Assembly: GCF_002086695.1 (NCBI RefSeq)
Contig: NZ_MVIH01000013.1
Span: 87,418-151,417, forward strand
Source of the DNA: Mycolicibacterium rhodesiae
GTDB lineage: Bacteria > Actinomycetota > Actinomycetes > Mycobacteriales > Mycobacteriaceae
DNA: 64,000 nt
Reading direction: 5' to 3'
The notes under the pieces are model-generated. The model searched no databases. It was given only the letters and a program-made list of their open reading frames with translations, and was not told the origin of the DNA. The translations under genes were made by a program, and so were the position numbers. Positions 8,438 through 16,271 of the stretch are shown here, piece after piece. Positions within the stretch are counted from its first letter, which is position 1. Every line of letters starts with the position of its first letter.

Positions 8438-8449
8438 AAGGTATAACTT
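8438..8449. promoter_or_regulatory. Candidate MarR operator box 1 (AAG-N6-CTT) over the marR -10
   Basis: AAGGTATAACTT. With one flanking base on each side it is a 14-base palindrome with 12 matching positions. It covers TATAAC/TAACTT, the best -10 candidate for the MarR gene whose ATG is at 8455, so the regulator would repress itself. No Shine-Dalgarno sequence fits, so a leaderless start is likely. Confidence 0.5.
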
Positions 8450-8454
8450 GGAAT

Positions 8455-8886
8455 ATGACCGTAAGCATCGCACCGTCGGAAGCGGCAACGGAGCTGCGCG
8501 AGGCCATGATGGCGCTGGCCCGTCAGCTTCGCAGGCACCGCCCCGACAACGGACTGACACTCAGCCAGCTCGAGGTCCTCGGCGAGGTGAGCCGCGCGGG
8601 GGTGACAACGCCCGCCGAGGTAGCCGCCCGCCTACAGGTTCGAGTGCAATCACTGACCGACAGCATCAACGAGCTCGAATCGCGCGGACTGCTGTCCCGC
8701 CGCCCCGATGACGCCGACCGCCGCCGCCAGCTCATCGAGCTCACCGGTGACGGAGTGGAGCTGCTGTTACGCGACCGGGCCCAGCGCGACGCCTGGTTGC
8801 AGGACATGATGCGTAGCCATCTGTCCGAGTTGGAGTTCAATTTGTTGATGCTCACCGCGCCGGTACTGCGCAAGCTGGCCTCGTGA
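8455..8886 (+). CDS. MarR family transcriptional regulator
   Basis: 143-residue winged-helix repressor. The DNA-recognition helix region is TPAEVAARLQVRVQSLTDSINELESRGLLSR (residues ~57-87), followed by the wing DADRRRQL, typical of MarR. It is divergent from the AbrB-like transporter and its stop overlaps the pmmB start (GTGA), so it may be co-transcribed with pmmB. The two AAG-N6-CTT boxes between it and the transporter gene are its most likely operators. Ligand unknown. Confidence 0.87.
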   Translation: MTVSIAPSEAATELREAMMALARQLRRHRPDNGLTLSQLEVLGEVSRAGVTTPAEVAARLQVRVQSLTDSINELESRGLLSRRPDDADRRRQLIELTGDGVELLLRDRAQRDAWLQDMMRSHLSELEFNLLMLTAPVLRKLAS

Positions 8887-10475
8887 ATCCCGAGGACTGG
8901 ATCGCCCACGACCCCGATCCGGTCACGGCCGCCGAGCTGGCCGCGCTGGATCCCGGCGAACGCGCTGCCCGGTTCGCGAGGCCGCTGACGTTCGGCACCG
9001 CGGGCCTGCGGGGACCGGTACGCGGCGGCCCGGACTCGATGAACCTCGCCGTCGTGGTGCGCGCCACCTGGGCGGTGAGCCGCGTGCTGACCGAGCGCGG
9101 CCTCGGCGGCTCCACCGTCGTGGTGGGCCGAGACGCGCGCCACGGCTCGGCCCAGTTCGCCGTCGCTGCCGCTGAAGTGTTTGCCGCTCAGGGGTTTTCG
9201 GTGATCTCCTGGGAGCATCCGGTGCCGACCCCGGTCGTCGCCTTCGCGGTCCGGCGCACCGGGGCCGCCGCCGGGGTGCAGATCACCGCATCACACAATC
9301 CGCGGACCGACAACGGTTACAAGGTCTACTTCGACGGCGGGCTGCAGATCGTCTCCCCCACCGACCGGGAGATCGAAGCGGCGATCACCACAGCACCGCC
9401 CGCCGACGAGATCCGACGGCGGCCGGTGCACCCTGACGACGACACGCTGGTAGATGCATACGTCGCCCGTGCCGCGACGGTGCGGCGGGGCCGCCACGGC
9501 CATCCGCGGGTGGCGTTGACGGCCATGCACGGTGTCGGTGGTGAGCTCGCCCTGCGCGCCCTGCAAGCGGCCGGATTCGACGATGTACACACGGTGGCAA
9601 GCCAATTCGCGCCTGACCCGGACTTCCCGACAGTCGCCTTCCCGAACCCCGAGGAACCGGGCGCGGCCGACGCGCTGCTGCGGCTGGCCGACGAGATCGG
9701 CGCCGACATCGCCATCGCGCTGGACCCCGACGCCGACCGTTGCGCCGTCGGCATCCCCGCTGCCGGCGGCTGGCGAATGCTCTCCGGTGACGAAACAGGT
9801 TGGCTGCTAGGCGATTACATCCTGTCTACCCTTGACGGCGCCGATGCCGCGACCAGCGTGGTGGCCAGCAGCGTGGTGTCGTCACAGCTGCTCGCCACGA
9901 TCGCCGCCGACTACGGCGCCCGGCACGTCGTGACGCTGACCGGGTTCAAATGGCTCGCCCGGGCCGACGCCGAGCTGACCGGGTGCAGCCTGGTCTACGC
10001 CTACGAGGAAGCCATCGGTCATTGCGTCGATCCGGCCGCCGTCCGGGACAAGGACGGCATCAGTGCCGCAGTACTCGCCTGCGACCTGGTGGCACACGTT
10101 GCCGCCCAGGGTATTTCGATCACTGACGCGCTCGACCGGCTGGCCCTGCGCCACGGGGTGCACACCACCGCAGCATTGTCGCGCCGGGTGGCCGACCCGG
10201 GCGAGGCGGCGGCGATGATGGACCGGTTGCGCAGTAACCCGCCCGCCGAGCTCGCGGGTTTCCCGGTCACCGCCACGGCGGACGGCGACGCGGTGTTCCT
10301 CACCGGCGGCGATCAGCAGACCACGGTGCGGGTGGTGGTCCGCCCCTCGGGTACCGAGCCGAAGGTCAAGTGCTACACCGAGGTCGGCCAGGCCGTCGGC
10401 GCCGATCTGGACGACGCCCGCCGACGGGCGGCCGCGATAGAGCTTCAGCTGCTGGCGAGCGCGCAGACCTGGTAG
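8883..10475 (+). CDS. pmmB: Phosphomannomutase/phosphoglucomutase PmmB
   Basis: 530-residue alpha-D-phosphohexomutase that moves phosphate between the 6 and 1 positions of a hexose. It probably supplies hexose 1-phosphate for glycan synthesis or handles (deoxy)ribose phosphate from the nearby phosphorylases. The catalytic phosphoserine loop TASHNP has Ser137, the Mg-binding loop DPDADR is at 281-286, the sugar-binding loop is YAYEEAIG, and the phosphate-binding loop is RPSGTEPK near the C-terminus. GTG at 8883 overlaps the MarR stop. It ends directly against the upp stop with no intervening base. Equivalent to Rv3308. Confidence 0.93.
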   Translation: MNPEDWIAHDPDPVTAAELAALDPGERAARFARPLTFGTAGLRGPVRGGPDSMNLAVVVRATWAVSRVLTERGLGGSTVVVGRDARHGSAQFAVAAAEVFAAQGFSVISWEHPVPTPVVAFAVRRTGAAAGVQITASHNPRTDNGYKVYFDGGLQIVSPTDREIEAAITTAPPADEIRRRPVHPDDDTLVDAYVARAATVRRGRHGHPRVALTAMHGVGGELALRALQAAGFDDVHTVASQFAPDPDFPTVAFPNPEEPGAADALLRLADEIGADIAIALDPDADRCAVGIPAAGGWRMLSGDETGWLLGDYILSTLDGADAATSVVASSVVSSQLLATIAADYGARHVVTLTGFKWLARADAELTGCSLVYAYEEAIGHCVDPAAVRDKDGISAAVLACDLVAHVAAQGISITDALDRLALRHGVHTTAALSRRVADPGEAAAMMDRLRSNPPAELAGFPVTATADGDAVFLTGGDQQTTVRVVVRPSGTEPKVKCYTEVGQAVGADLDDARRRAAAIELQLLASAQTW

Positions 10476-11099
10476 TCAGCGCGGCCCGAACTGGCGGTCA
10501 CCGGCATCGCCGAGGCCCGGCACGATGTAGGCGACCTCGTTGAGACCGTCGTCGATGGTCGCGGTGAACAGGCGGGCCGACGGGGCGACTTTCGCCACTG
10601 CCGCAATGCCTTCCGGTGCGCAGACCACACACACCAGGGTGACGTCACGCGCACCCCGATCGTGCAGCAGCCCGATGGTGTGCGCCATCGAGCCACCGGT
10701 CGCGAGCATCGGGTCGAGCACGATGACCGGTTGGGCGCTCAGGTCGTCGGGCAGCGACTCCAGGTAGGGCGTCGGCTGATGTGTGGTCTCGTTTCTGGCC
10801 ACCCCGACGAAACCCACCTTCGCTTCGGGGATCAGCGCGTGCGCCTGGTCGACCATTCCCAATCCGGCCCGCAGAACCGGCACCAGCAGCGGTGGACAGG
10901 CCAGCCGCGAACCGGACGTCTCGGCGATCGGGGTGCGAACGGTGATCTCGGCGCATGCCGCGTCGCGGGTGGCCTCGTAGACCAGCATGTGGGTCAGGTC
11001 GCGCAGCGCGGACCGGAAGGCGGCGTTGTCGGTGCGCTCGTCACGCAAAGTGGTCAGCCGCGCGCGGGCCAGCGGGTGGTCGATCACGCACACATCCAT
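10476..11099 (-). CDS. upp: Uracil phosphoribosyltransferase
   Basis: 207 residues, the normal length for the family. It converts uracil and PRPP to UMP in pyrimidine salvage. The PRPP-binding loop DPMLATGGSM, the uracil-binding C-terminal region (YIVPGLGDAGDRQFGP) and the GLGMVDQAHALIPEA segment are intact. ATG at 11099 was chosen because the family N-terminus (MDVCVIDHPLARARLTTLRD) starts here. TACTCT lies 6 bases upstream, supporting a leaderless transcript. Equivalent to Rv3309c. Confidence 0.95.
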   Translation of the reverse strand: MDVCVIDHPLARARLTTLRDERTDNAAFRSALRDLTHMLVYEATRDAACAEITVRTPIAETSGSRLACPPLLVPVLRAGLGMVDQAHALIPEAKVGFVGVARNETTHQPTPYLESLPDDLSAQPVIVLDPMLATGGSMAHTIGLLHDRGARDVTLVCVVCAPEGIAAVAKVAPSARLFTATIDDGLNEVAYIVPGLGDAGDRQFGPR

Positions 11100-11105
11100 G
11101 CGCAG

Positions 11106-11111
11106 AGAGTA
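11106..11111 (-). promoter_or_regulatory. Candidate leaderless -10 element of upp
   Basis: TACTCT on the minus strand, 6 bases before the upp ATG, with no Shine-Dalgarno sequence between. Confidence 0.45.
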
Positions 11112-11119
11112 GAGGAGCC

Positions 11120-11692
11120 TCAGCCCGCATCGCAGCCCAGCAGAACGGCTTTGACGAACCCCGCGTACTGGTAGCCGTATTCCGCGGCCCACCGCCACGG
11201 CGGGTAGTCGTAGGACCGCGGCACCGGACGCATGGTGACGTCGCCGTCGAAGCACTGATGAAAGATGTAGCGGGCGCGCACCATGTGGTAGTTCCACGAC
11301 ACCACGATCACGTGGGTCCAGTTGTGTTGCTTGGCCAGCCGAGCCACGTACATCGCCTCGCCGCGCGTGGTGAACGGGTCGGGGATGAAACACAGGACGG
11401 TGATAGTCGCCGTGCTGGACGCGCACGCCTGCCGGAACTCCGACAGGTCCGTAGGCCGGTCCGAGTAGGCGTTGGACAGCAGCACAGTGCTCGCGTAACC
11501 CTGCCTGGCCAGGTCCAGGCCGTACTCCCAGCGACCGTCGTTGTCACCGCCGAGGACGACGATCGCATCGGCTTTGGACAGTGGGTCCGCATGCGGACGG
11601 GTGAACAACAGATAGCCCGCGACGGCCAGCACGCCGGCGACGCACACGCCGGCAGCAGCCAGAATCGCCAGTGCGCGGCGCACCCTCCCCAC
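11120..11692 (-). CDS. YdcF/ElyC (DUF218) family membrane-anchored protein
   Basis: 190 residues: one N-terminal hydrophobic anchor (residues ~6-30) followed by the DUF218 Rossmann-like fold (ADAIVVLGGDNDGRWEYGLDLARQGYASTVLLSNA, then the ETRGEAMYVARLA-type and VVSWNYHMVRARYIF segments). Members (SanA, ElyC, YdcF) are tied to cell-envelope integrity, with no firm biochemical role. A TTG at 11716 would extend the frame by 8 codons; I prefer the GTG at 11692 because TAGCCT stands 7 bases before it. It occupies the slot where M. tuberculosis has sapM (upp-sapM-Rv3311). Confidence 0.8.
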   Translation of the reverse strand: MGRVRRALAILAAAGVCVAGVLAVAGYLLFTRPHADPLSKADAIVVLGGDNDGRWEYGLDLARQGYASTVLLSNAYSDRPTDLSEFRQACASSTATITVLCFIPDPFTTRGEAMYVARLAKQHNWTHVIVVSWNYHMVRARYIFHQCFDGDVTMRPVPRSYDYPPWRWAAEYGYQYAGFVKAVLLGCDAG

Positions 11693-11699
11693 GGGGGGC

Positions 11700-11705
11700 A
11701 GGCTA
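11700..11705 (-). promoter_or_regulatory. Candidate leaderless -10 element of the YdcF-like gene
   Basis: TAGCCT on the minus strand, 7 bases before the GTG at 11692. It helps to decide that start over an upstream TTG. Confidence 0.4.
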
Positions 11706-11723
11706 CCCGCCAGCAAGCGTCGT

Positions 11724-11729
11724 TAGGCT
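11724..11729 (+). promoter_or_regulatory. Candidate leaderless -10 element of the Rv3311-like gene
   Basis: TAGGCT ends 7 bases before the ATG at 11737. Only 18 bases separate it from the divergent TAGCCT of the YdcF-like gene, so the two promoters may compete for polymerase. Confidence 0.45.
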
Positions 11730-11736
11730 GTGCGGC

Positions 11737-13005
11737 ATGGCTGAGCTCGTTCCGGTGCGCGTGGGCGTGACCGCTGGTGACCTGTACACGCTGTGGGCGC
11801 CCCGGTGGCGCGAAGGCGGTGACGAGTGGGAGGCGTTTCTCGGCAAGGACGACGACCTGTTCGCCTTCGAGTCAGTTGCGGACCTGGCCGCGTTCGTTCG
11901 GACGAACACCGACAACGACCTCACCGATCACCCCGCGTGGGAGGACCTGACCCAGGCCAACGCGCACAAGCTGAAGCCGGCCGCAGACCGCGAAGTCGAC
12001 CTGGTGGTGGTCGAGGAACTGCTGTCGGAGAAGCCCACCGAAGAAGCGGTGACCGCACTGGCCAACACGATGGCCGTCGTCTCCTCGATCGGTTCGGTGT
12101 GCGAGCTGCCCGCCGTGACCCGGTTCTTCAACGGCAACCCCAATCTCGGCCTGCTCTCGGGTGGCTACGAGCAGTTCAGCGGCAAGCCCGGGCTCAAGCG
12201 CTGGCGAGTCGTCGGTGACATCGTCGCGCGCGGCTGGGACAGCGTGCTGGCGGCGATCGACGAGGTCATCACCGTGCCCGAGGTCGACGAGCGGGCCGCC
12301 AAGCTGGCCGCCGACGAGCTCGCTGAGCCCTACGAGGAAGAGACCGACGACGTTGTCGAGACCGACGTCGTCGACGAAGCCGCCGGCGACGACGCCGACT
12401 CGGCTGCGGAAGAAGCTGACGAGCGGGCGCCCGACGACGACGTCGTGCTCGGCGGCCAGGAAGACTTCTGGGCCGAGGTCGGCATCGACCCGGTGCGCAT
12501 CCAGGCCAGCTCGGGGACGTTCTACACGCTGCGCTGCTACTTCGACGATCGACCGATCTTCCTCGGTCGTAACGGCCGGATCAGCGTCTTCACCTCCGAG
12601 CGCGCGCTGGCCCGCTACCTCGCCGACGAGCACGACCACGACCTGTCGGATTTGAGCACCTACGACGACATCCGGACCGCGGCCACCGACGGTTCGCTGC
12701 GGGTCGACGTCACCGAGGACAACATCTACGTGCTGACCGGGCTGTCGGACGATATCTCCGACGGTCCCGACGCGGTCGATCACGATCAGCTGGAGCTGGC
12801 GGTCGAGCTGGTGCGCGATGTCGGTGAGTACTCCGAGGAGGACACCGTCGACAAGCTGCTGGCCGAGGACCGGCAGCTGGGCAAGCTGGTCGACTACGTA
12901 CTCGATCCCGAGGAGAACTCCCGACCGGCCGGTCCGTACACGGCCGCGGTCAAGGAGTGGGACGAGGTCGAGCGCTTCGTCGAGTCGCGGCTGCGCCGCG
13001 AGTAG
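11737..13005 (+). CDS. Conserved acidic protein of unknown function (Rv3311-like)
   Basis: 422-residue soluble protein without signal peptide or membrane helices. Two similar modules are visible: each holds a short region that reads like tYtLwaprw/FYTLRCYFDDR followed by an FxgkdddlfaFeS / ILGRNGRISVFTS segment and an aspartate-rich DHDLSDLSTYDD-type stretch (N-terminal ~10-60 and ~250-310). They are joined by an acidic linker around residues 195-240. Position and length match Rv3311, whose function is not established. The start has a leaderless promoter candidate. Its stop is directly followed by the stop of the convergent PE-PPE gene. Confidence 0.85.
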   Translation: MAELVPVRVGVTAGDLYTLWAPRWREGGDEWEAFLGKDDDLFAFESVADLAAFVRTNTDNDLTDHPAWEDLTQANAHKLKPAADREVDLVVVEELLSEKPTEEAVTALANTMAVVSSIGSVCELPAVTRFFNGNPNLGLLSGGYEQFSGKPGLKRWRVVGDIVARGWDSVLAAIDEVITVPEVDERAAKLAADELAEPYEEETDDVVETDVVDEAAGDDADSAAEEADERAPDDDVVLGGQEDFWAEVGIDPVRIQASSGTFYTLRCYFDDRPIFLGRNGRISVFTSERALARYLADEHDHDLSDLSTYDDIRTAATDGSLRVDVTEDNIYVLTGLSDDISDGPDAVDHDQLELAVELVRDVGEYSEEDTVDKLLAEDRQLGKLVDYVLDPEENSRPAGPYTAAVKEWDEVERFVESRLRRE

Positions 13006-14490
13006 CTAGCTGCTGGAGCCGGCGCTCGCCTTGGCGCGCTTGGAGCCGCCGACCCCGTTGTTGTGCGTGGAGGTCGAGGACTTCGAGGTCGTCGACTTCG
13101 AAGACTTCGACGACGACGTGTCCTTGGCTGACGTGTCCTTGCCTCCGGTCGCGGCGGCGGCTGCGGTCTTCAGCGTCGTGGTGGTCGGCGTGGTCGCCGT
13201 TGCCGTGGCGTGCGGCTTGAAGCCACCCGTCGCCTTCTTCACGGTCGGCGCCGAGGCGGCCACCGCGGTCGTCTCGGTCGTTGCCGCCGCGCTCGACGAA
13301 TCCGAGGTGGTATCCGGGGTGGTGTAGGTGACATCGGGACCGCCGACCCCGTAGGGCCCGGGCCGGGTCGTGCCGAACGGGCGCTTGCCGGTCAGGTCCT
13401 GGATGCCGTTGTCCCAGCCCGTGGGGATCGAGACGATCAGGTTGCGGGCGAATTTCACCGGGTTCGGGAAGTAACCGACGTTCCACGACGTCGGCACGCC
13501 CGGGCTGGTGGTGCGGTCATAGGAGGACTCGATGATCACCCGCAGCGGAGCGTCCAGGGTGTCGGCGAACGCATGGCCCAGCGGCCCGAGCTTCTCCAGC
13601 GGCATGAGCAGCGGAAGCACCGGCGTGGAGATCAGGTAGTAGTGCGTGTCGCCGTACTGGCCCTGATCGATCACGCCCGGATCGGTGAGCGTGGTGTTGT
13701 CGTAGGTGCCGCCGAGATGCAGATAGTCGACGCCCATCATCGCGTTGGCGACGGCCAGCAGGTTCAGCGGGTTGACCGGGAAATCCGACCAGCCGTCGTA
13801 CTGCGCGGCGATGTCGGTCGTGTCGTATTGGGTGTTGGTCGGGGTGAATCCGTTGAAGGTCGAACCACCGAAGGGCAGGCCCACCGGGATCGTGACGCCT
13901 TCCGGCCCGCGGGCGAGGAATCCACCATTCGGGCGGTTGCCGTTGGCGATCAGCACGAAGCTGACATCGGGGCCCTCACCGGGTGCGTATTCGGCTGCCA
14001 GCGCCCGCTTTTCGAGGGTGGAGATCGTCGAGCTCTGCGAGAAGCCATAGACGACGAACGTGTCGCCGGGAGCCGGCGCGACGGATCCGACCTGGTCGTT
14101 GTAGCTGCATGACGCCGTCGCCTTGATGCAGTTGTCGAGGTTCTGCCGGCCCAGCGCCACCGACTGGTCGAACGTCAAGGTGCCGTTGTTGGGCGTGGAC
14201 TGTTCCGGGGTGATGACGGCGACCGTGTTGTACGGGCCGCCGGGGACGCCGGTACCCAGCGTCGACGCAGGCGCGACGTAATTGCCCACCGCGGCGGCCA
14301 TGTAGTCCTGGACGAACTGATTGGTGTCCTCGTCCGGCGACAAGGAGTGGCCGGTTCCACCCATCACCAGAACCGTTGCGCCACTTGCGAGGAGCTTGAG
14401 GGCTGCCGTCGATGTCGATAGCAGAACCAAGGACAAGAACGCTGCCAGGGTGGCCACCGCCACCGCCGCGCTGCGAGCCGCTAGTCGCAT
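13006..14490 (-). CDS. Secreted PE-PPE domain serine hydrolase / acyltransferase-like protein
   Basis: 494 residues. An N-terminal hydrophobic segment (residues ~8-38) acts as signal or anchor and is followed by the PE-PPE alpha/beta-hydrolase domain (residues ~38-340) with the nucleophile motif GFSQS (Ser151). The C-terminus is a long low-complexity Ser/Thr/Lys tail (last ~90 residues). It has no PE or PPE N-terminal domain. PE-PPE domain proteins Chp1 and Chp2 are known to act as acyltransferases in trehalose-lipid synthesis beside MmpL8 and MmpL10. Here an MmpL gene lies 2.8 kb away. ATG at 14490 has a good Shine-Dalgarno AAGGGGAG 8 bases upstream, better than the GTG nine bases earlier. 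Confidence 0.85.
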   Translation of the reverse strand: MRLAARSAAVAVATLAAFLSLVLLSTSTAALKLLASGATVLVMGGTGHSLSPDEDTNQFVQDYMAAAVGNYVAPASTLGTGVPGGPYNTVAVITPEQSTPNNGTLTFDQSVALGRQNLDNCIKATASCSYNDQVGSVAPAPGDTFVVYGFSQSSTISTLEKRALAAEYAPGEGPDVSFVLIANGNRPNGGFLARGPEGVTIPVGLPFGGSTFNGFTPTNTQYDTTDIAAQYDGWSDFPVNPLNLLAVANAMMGVDYLHLGGTYDNTTLTDPGVIDQGQYGDTHYYLISTPVLPLLMPLEKLGPLGHAFADTLDAPLRVIIESSYDRTTSPGVPTSWNVGYFPNPVKFARNLIVSIPTGWDNGIQDLTGKRPFGTTRPGPYGVGGPDVTYTTPDTTSDSSSAAATTETTAVAASAPTVKKATGGFKPHATATATTPTTTTLKTAAAAATGGKDTSAKDTSSSKSSKSTTSKSSTSTHNNGVGGSKRAKASAGSSS

Positions 14491-14541
14491 ACGGGTCACT
14501 CCCCTTATTGATCGCCCACGCCCCCCGACCAGGCGTGGGAG

Positions 14542-14547
14542 ACTCTA
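14542..14547 (-). promoter_or_regulatory. Candidate -10 element of the PE-PPE hydrolase gene
   Basis: TAGAGT on the minus strand, about 50 bases before the ATG. It leaves a 5' leader of roughly 45 bases that carries the AAGGGGAG ribosome site. No clear -35 seen. Confidence 0.3.
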
Positions 14548-14749
14548 TCAGCAAACGCCGGATTGGGCACCAGGCTCCTGGCGTAGTGGACACCGACATG
14601 GGTGTCAGCGTGCGCACCTGCGGAATTTGGCCGGCCGGAAATTGACTTCGGCGTTGGTTCTCCCGCAAACCACGTCCAGCTACCTGCGAGTGGGGTGCTA
14701 ACCTTCGGAAAACCTGTCACGGCACGACAACAGTTGGGGTGAACATCCA

Positions 14750-15352
14750 GTGAGCCGCGTCCACATCCCGAAGTTGGGGATCATCGCCGCGCTGCGGCAG
14801 AAGACCGACTACAAGCGGTGGGCCGACACCCGGAACCTCTACTCGGACTGGGAACCCCGCACGAAGCGGGCCGCCGAACTGATCCCGGCAGGCAGCCGGG
14901 TCATCGAGTTCGGTGCGGGCACCCGGGCCATCGAGAAGCACCTCGACCCGTCCTGCACCTACACACCGTCCGACCTCGTCGACCGCGGACCGGGAACGAT
15001 CGTCTGCGATCTCAACGAGCGGCCACTGCCGAACCTGGGCAAGGACACCTACGACGTCGCCGTGATCATGGGCGTCCTGGAGTACCTCAAGGATGTGCCG
15101 TCGGTGCTGGACTGGCTGTCGATGTTCGTACCGCGGGCCGTGATCTCCTACGGCTGCCCGGACAGCAACGATCAGTTCCGTCGCACCAAGCTCGGCGCCG
15201 TGGACCGGATCAGCCGGGGCTGGCTCAACTCCTACCTGGAAGAAGACATCCGAACGCTGTTCCGGGACCGCGGCTACACCAGCTTGCACGAAGAGAACTG
15301 GGCAAACGTCGACGGCTACCAGCACCGGCTGTTTGTGTTCGCCAAGCCGTGA
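14750..15352 (+). CDS. SAM-dependent methyltransferase-like protein
   Basis: 200 residues. The SAM-binding motif I reads VIEFGAGTRAIEKHL (residues ~50-64). Acidic motif II (YTPSDLVDRGPGTIVCDLNE) and a VIMGVLEYLKD segment match class I methyltransferases. The substrate is not evident. It starts with GTG at 14750 and is the first gene of a same-strand trio with the 2-oxoglutarate oxygenase and the Gfo/Idh oxidoreductase (73-base gap to the next gene). A TAACCT at 14699-14704 may be its -10. The trio lies between a PE-PPE hydrolase and an MmpL exporter, suggesting tailoring of a lipid or glycan head group. Confidence 0.75.
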   Translation: MSRVHIPKLGIIAALRQKTDYKRWADTRNLYSDWEPRTKRAAELIPAGSRVIEFGAGTRAIEKHLDPSCTYTPSDLVDRGPGTIVCDLNERPLPNLGKDTYDVAVIMGVLEYLKDVPSVLDWLSMFVPRAVISYGCPDSNDQFRRTKLGAVDRISRGWLNSYLEEDIRTLFRDRGYTSLHEENWANVDGYQHRLFVFAKP

Positions 15353-15425
15353 CCTATGGCCCTCGCAGCCAGCACCGATAGCCTGTAGCGTAGGGGCGCG
15401 GAATTCGCTGAGGGAGGTAGCACTG

Positions 15426-16271
15426 GTGACGTCGACACTGACTGTGACGGACCTGCTGGCAAACGAGGGCATCGCCGATGTCACCGGACTGTGGCCAGTC
15501 GAGATGGTCGAAGACTGGAATCGTCGTCTCGATCCGATCTTCGCCGGAACCGACGGTGAGCGACGGTCGTACGCGAGTGCCGACGCCCTGGCCGAGACCG
15601 GGATCTTCGCCGAGCTGTTCAGTGCGCCGGTACGTCAGCTCATCGCCGGCATCCACCCGTCGGCCCTGCTGTACCACTGCCACAGCTATGAGATCGCCGC
15701 CAACCAGGGCCGGCCGCACATCCACCGGGACAAGCCGCTCGGCTGGCACCGTGACACCGAGACGATCCGGTCCTACACCCCCGACTTCCCGTCTTTCATC
15801 AGCATTTTCATCCTGCTGTCACCGGTCGGCGCCGACGACGGCGCGTTCGAGTTCTACCCGCACCGGCCCAACAACGGGATGCGCGCAGGCGGTGACGCGG
15901 TGCAGCTCGTCGGCCCGATCGGGACGGCCGCGATGTGGAACCGGTCCTACTTCCATCGCGCCTCACCGAACCGTGGTTCGGTGCGTCGCCGCGTGCTGAA
16001 GATCTCGTTCCAGCCCGCCGGACTGCCGAACGACCGGATCGGACTGCCCGAGTTCACCGACGCCCGCGCGCACCTGAGCGATCCGGCGCTGCTGGCACTG
16101 ATCGACGCGGACCGGGTGGGCACCACCACCCCGCTGACCGATCGCGGTGAAATCCCGGCAGGCACCCCGCTGCCTCCGACGACGCGCAACGAGCTGTCGC
16201 GGGCCCAAGCCGCCTACATCCGCGCTCAGACCGTCGGCTTCCGTGCGCTGGCCGCCGCGGGCGTTGTGTGA
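15426..16271 (+). CDS. Phytanoyl-CoA dioxygenase-like Fe(II)/2-oxoglutarate oxygenase
   Basis: 281-residue cupin-fold oxygenase. The facial-triad motif HxD is visible in the segment around LGWHRDTE, an earlier PHIHRDKP stretch lies nearby, and a distal His precedes RASPNRGSVRRRVLKISFQ, giving the 2-oxoglutarate-binding arginine region. The family hydroxylates, or sometimes halogenates or epimerises, a bound substrate using O2 and 2-oxoglutarate; the target is unknown. GTG at 15426 follows a GGGAGG ribosome site. Its stop overlaps the next start (GTGA), so it is translationally coupled to the oxidoreductase. Confidence 0.8.
   Translation: MTSTLTVTDLLANEGIADVTGLWPVEMVEDWNRRLDPIFAGTDGERRSYASADALAETGIFAELFSAPVRQLIAGIHPSALLYHCHSYEIAANQGRPHIHRDKPLGWHRDTETIRSYTPDFPSFISIFILLSPVGADDGAFEFYPHRPNNGMRAGGDAVQLVGPIGTAAMWNRSYFHRASPNRGSVRRRVLKISFQPAGLPNDRIGLPEFTDARAHLSDPALLALIDADRVGTTTPLTDRGEIPAGTPLPPTTRNELSRAQAAYIRAQTVGFRALAAAGVV

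Noticed and set aside
13006..14490. Calling the PE-PPE domain protein a PE or PPE family member
   Set aside because: It has a signal/anchor segment and the hydrolase domain but no PE or PPE N-terminal helical domain.
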